Shown piece by piece: positions 63,127-64,000 of a stretch of 64,000 nucleotides of DNA (positions within the stretch are counted from its first letter, which is position 1; every line of letters starts with the position of its first letter). Source of the DNA: Rhizobium sp. Root1220 (GTDB lineage: Bacteria; Pseudomonadota; Alphaproteobacteria; Rhizobiales; Rhizobiaceae); contig NZ_LMDG01000034.1 of assembly GCF_001426265.1 (NCBI RefSeq), positions 296,888 to 360,887 on the forward strand, read 5' to 3'. Both the position numbers and the translations under genes were made by a program. The notes under the pieces were generated by a model. The model was not told the DNA's origin. It saw only the letters and a program-made list of their open reading frames with translations, and did no database searches.

Positions 63127-63996
63127 TCAGAGAAGCAGCAGCTTCTTGAGCACCGAGAAAACCTCCTTGTAGGGAAGTCTGGTAGCACCGACGACCGCGA
63201 AGGGCAGCAAGGCAGCCGCGGCAACCGGCAAAACAGCTGAACGATTTATCAGCATCGCCGAAAGCTTGCGCGTCGTATCATACTGCTTGCCTAGGTCGAC
63301 GATCTCGACGGGCTCTGCGGCCTCTTCCGCGCTGTTGGCAGCGACATTCGCGCCGATAGCCTTCCGCTCCGCGGCGCGCTGGAACGTCGTCGCCTTTGCG
63401 GCCAGCACGAGCAGGCTCTGCTCCTTGAGCATGGCAAGCGGTTTGGAGAAGGCCGAAAGCGGATGCGCGAAGAATGCCAGCACGACAACCAGCCACGCGC
63501 CCATCATTGTCGTGAATGTCCCGGTTGAAAGCGTTTCCTGCATCAGGTGTTTTGCAAACGCGGCGGCGATGGCCGCACTGATGCCGAAGACGAAGAACAT
63601 GTAGGCGTTGGGATACTCGGCGAGAAACGATAAGCCCCCCTTGCCGTCCGGGTGGGTCGCGACAAGACGCAATTCCAGCTTGGCGATCCTCCTGAGCAGC
63701 AACGCCCACACTAGGTGCCGCCAGACCCCGCGAAAAAACAGGAAGACAAACAGCGGAAGGCTTACAAAGATGGTCCACCAGCCCGCGAGCGTCACCTGGT
63801 TGCCATCCGGTGTCACCGTGACCGTCCAGGACGATGTGGCGACATGCTCCCAATTGGCATAGGCGATGACCGAGGCGAACACAGCCAGTGCAAGGCAAGC
63901 AATTTCCGCCGTTCGCGAGTCCCGCTGTCGCAAGGCCCGGTTCACCGCGATGATTGCATCTTTCGTCGCTGCTGGCGCGATCAACGGCGCACGCAT
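63127..63996 (-). CDS. Hypothetical multi-pass membrane protein (may be 5'-incomplete)
   Basis: 289 aa to the ATG at 63996, only 4 bases from the window end, so a more upstream start cannot be excluded. About five hydrophobic segments (CLALAVFASVIAYA, WTIFVSLPLFVFLFFRGVW, MFFVFGISAAIAAAFA, AWLVVVLAFFA, LPVAAAALLPFAVVG), and a cytoplasmic-like stretch rich in Ala and Glu near 215-235. I do not recognise the family. It is convergent with the transglycosylase hybrid after 9 bases. Confidence 0.65.
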   Translation of the reverse strand: MRAPLIAPAATKDAIIAVNRALRQRDSRTAEIACLALAVFASVIAYANWEHVATSSWTVTVTPDGNQVTLAGWWTIFVSLPLFVFLFFRGVWRHLVWALLLRRIAKLELRLVATHPDGKGGLSFLAEYPNAYMFFVFGISAAIAAAFAKHLMQETLSTGTFTTMMGAWLVVVLAFFAHPLSAFSKPLAMLKEQSLLVLAAKATTFQRAAERKAIGANVAANSAEEAAEPVEIVDLGKQYDTTRKLSAMLINRSAVLPVAAAALLPFAVVGATRLPYKEVFSVLKKLLLL

Positions 63997-64000
63997 GAAT

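Overview
The window looks like a chromosomal segment of a Rhizobiaceae-type alphaproteobacterium (Rhizobium, Agrobacterium or Ensifer relative). Reasons: uniformly high GC coding sequence; a polyol ABC transporter with mannitol dehydrogenase of the smo/mtlK type; many ABC uptake operons with dedicated LysR, SorC, RpiR or TetR regulators; a class III nucleotide cyclase; and small DUF membrane proteins common in this group. I saw no rRNA, tRNA, CRISPR array, insertion sequence, integrase or prophage gene, and no stretch whose composition stands out. Gene density is about one per kilobase. This reads as ordinary core and metabolic chromosome, not a genomic island.

Layout. 0-7.2 kb: TerC membrane protein, a phytanoyl-CoA-dioxygenase-like oxygenase divergent from an AraC regulator, glutathione peroxidase, an aldo/keto reductase divergent from a TetR regulator over two matched operators, and an SLC13-type permease. 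7.3-11.1 kb: gltX-lysS and a membrane-anchored unknown. 11.3-17.9 kb: a LysR regulator and a ydcSTUV-patD-like operon (putrescine-type ABC importer plus gamma-aminobutyraldehyde dehydrogenase). 18-23.2 kb: two small membrane proteins, a fuconate-type SDR divergent from a lactonase-family amidohydrolase, transaldolase, and a SorC regulator. 23.2-27.2 kb: AraC-Ogt DNA repair fusion, DUF2244 protein, endonuclease III, TetR/VOC pair, EI24/CysZ-like protein. 27.4-37.5 kb: a polyol catabolic region bracketed by RpiR and SorC regulators (smoEFGK-type importer, mannitol dehydrogenase, HAD phosphatase, FGGY pentulokinase). 37.7-40.7 kb: OmpR-type two-component system and a ROK kinase. 40.8-45.8 kb: TetR-MFP-RND efflux operon under a 42-bp inverted repeat. 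46-52.3 kb: OsmC, nucleotide cyclase, then an SDR / SMP-30 lactonase / GH2 glycosidase cassette. 52.4-55.4 kb: lipoprotein, L,D-transpeptidase overlapping an orphan glycine-betaine/choline-type binding protein, alpha/beta hydrolase and a 65-aa unknown. 55.5-58.8 kb: ahpC-ahpF-oxyR. 58.8-64 kb: ArsR/SRPBCC pair, SulP permease, a binding-protein/lytic-transglycosylase hybrid, and a membrane protein at the window edge.

Functional themes are uptake and catabolism of plant- or soil-derived polyols, polyamines and sugars (smo region, ydc operon, fuconate-type pair, GH2 cassette, transaldolase) and peroxide, electrophile or toxicant defence (AhpCF/OxyR, Gpx, OsmC, RND pump, Nth, AraC-Ogt). No obviously novel multi-gene defence or biosynthetic system was found. 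The most interesting items are regulatory architecture (paired TetR-type operators, the RND palindrome, a probable leaderless arsR, hairpins just after the first gene of three operons) and two unusual neighbourhoods: the orphan ProX-like/L,D-transpeptidase pair and the SDR-lactonase-GH2 cassette. All calls come from reading the sequence; no database search was run.
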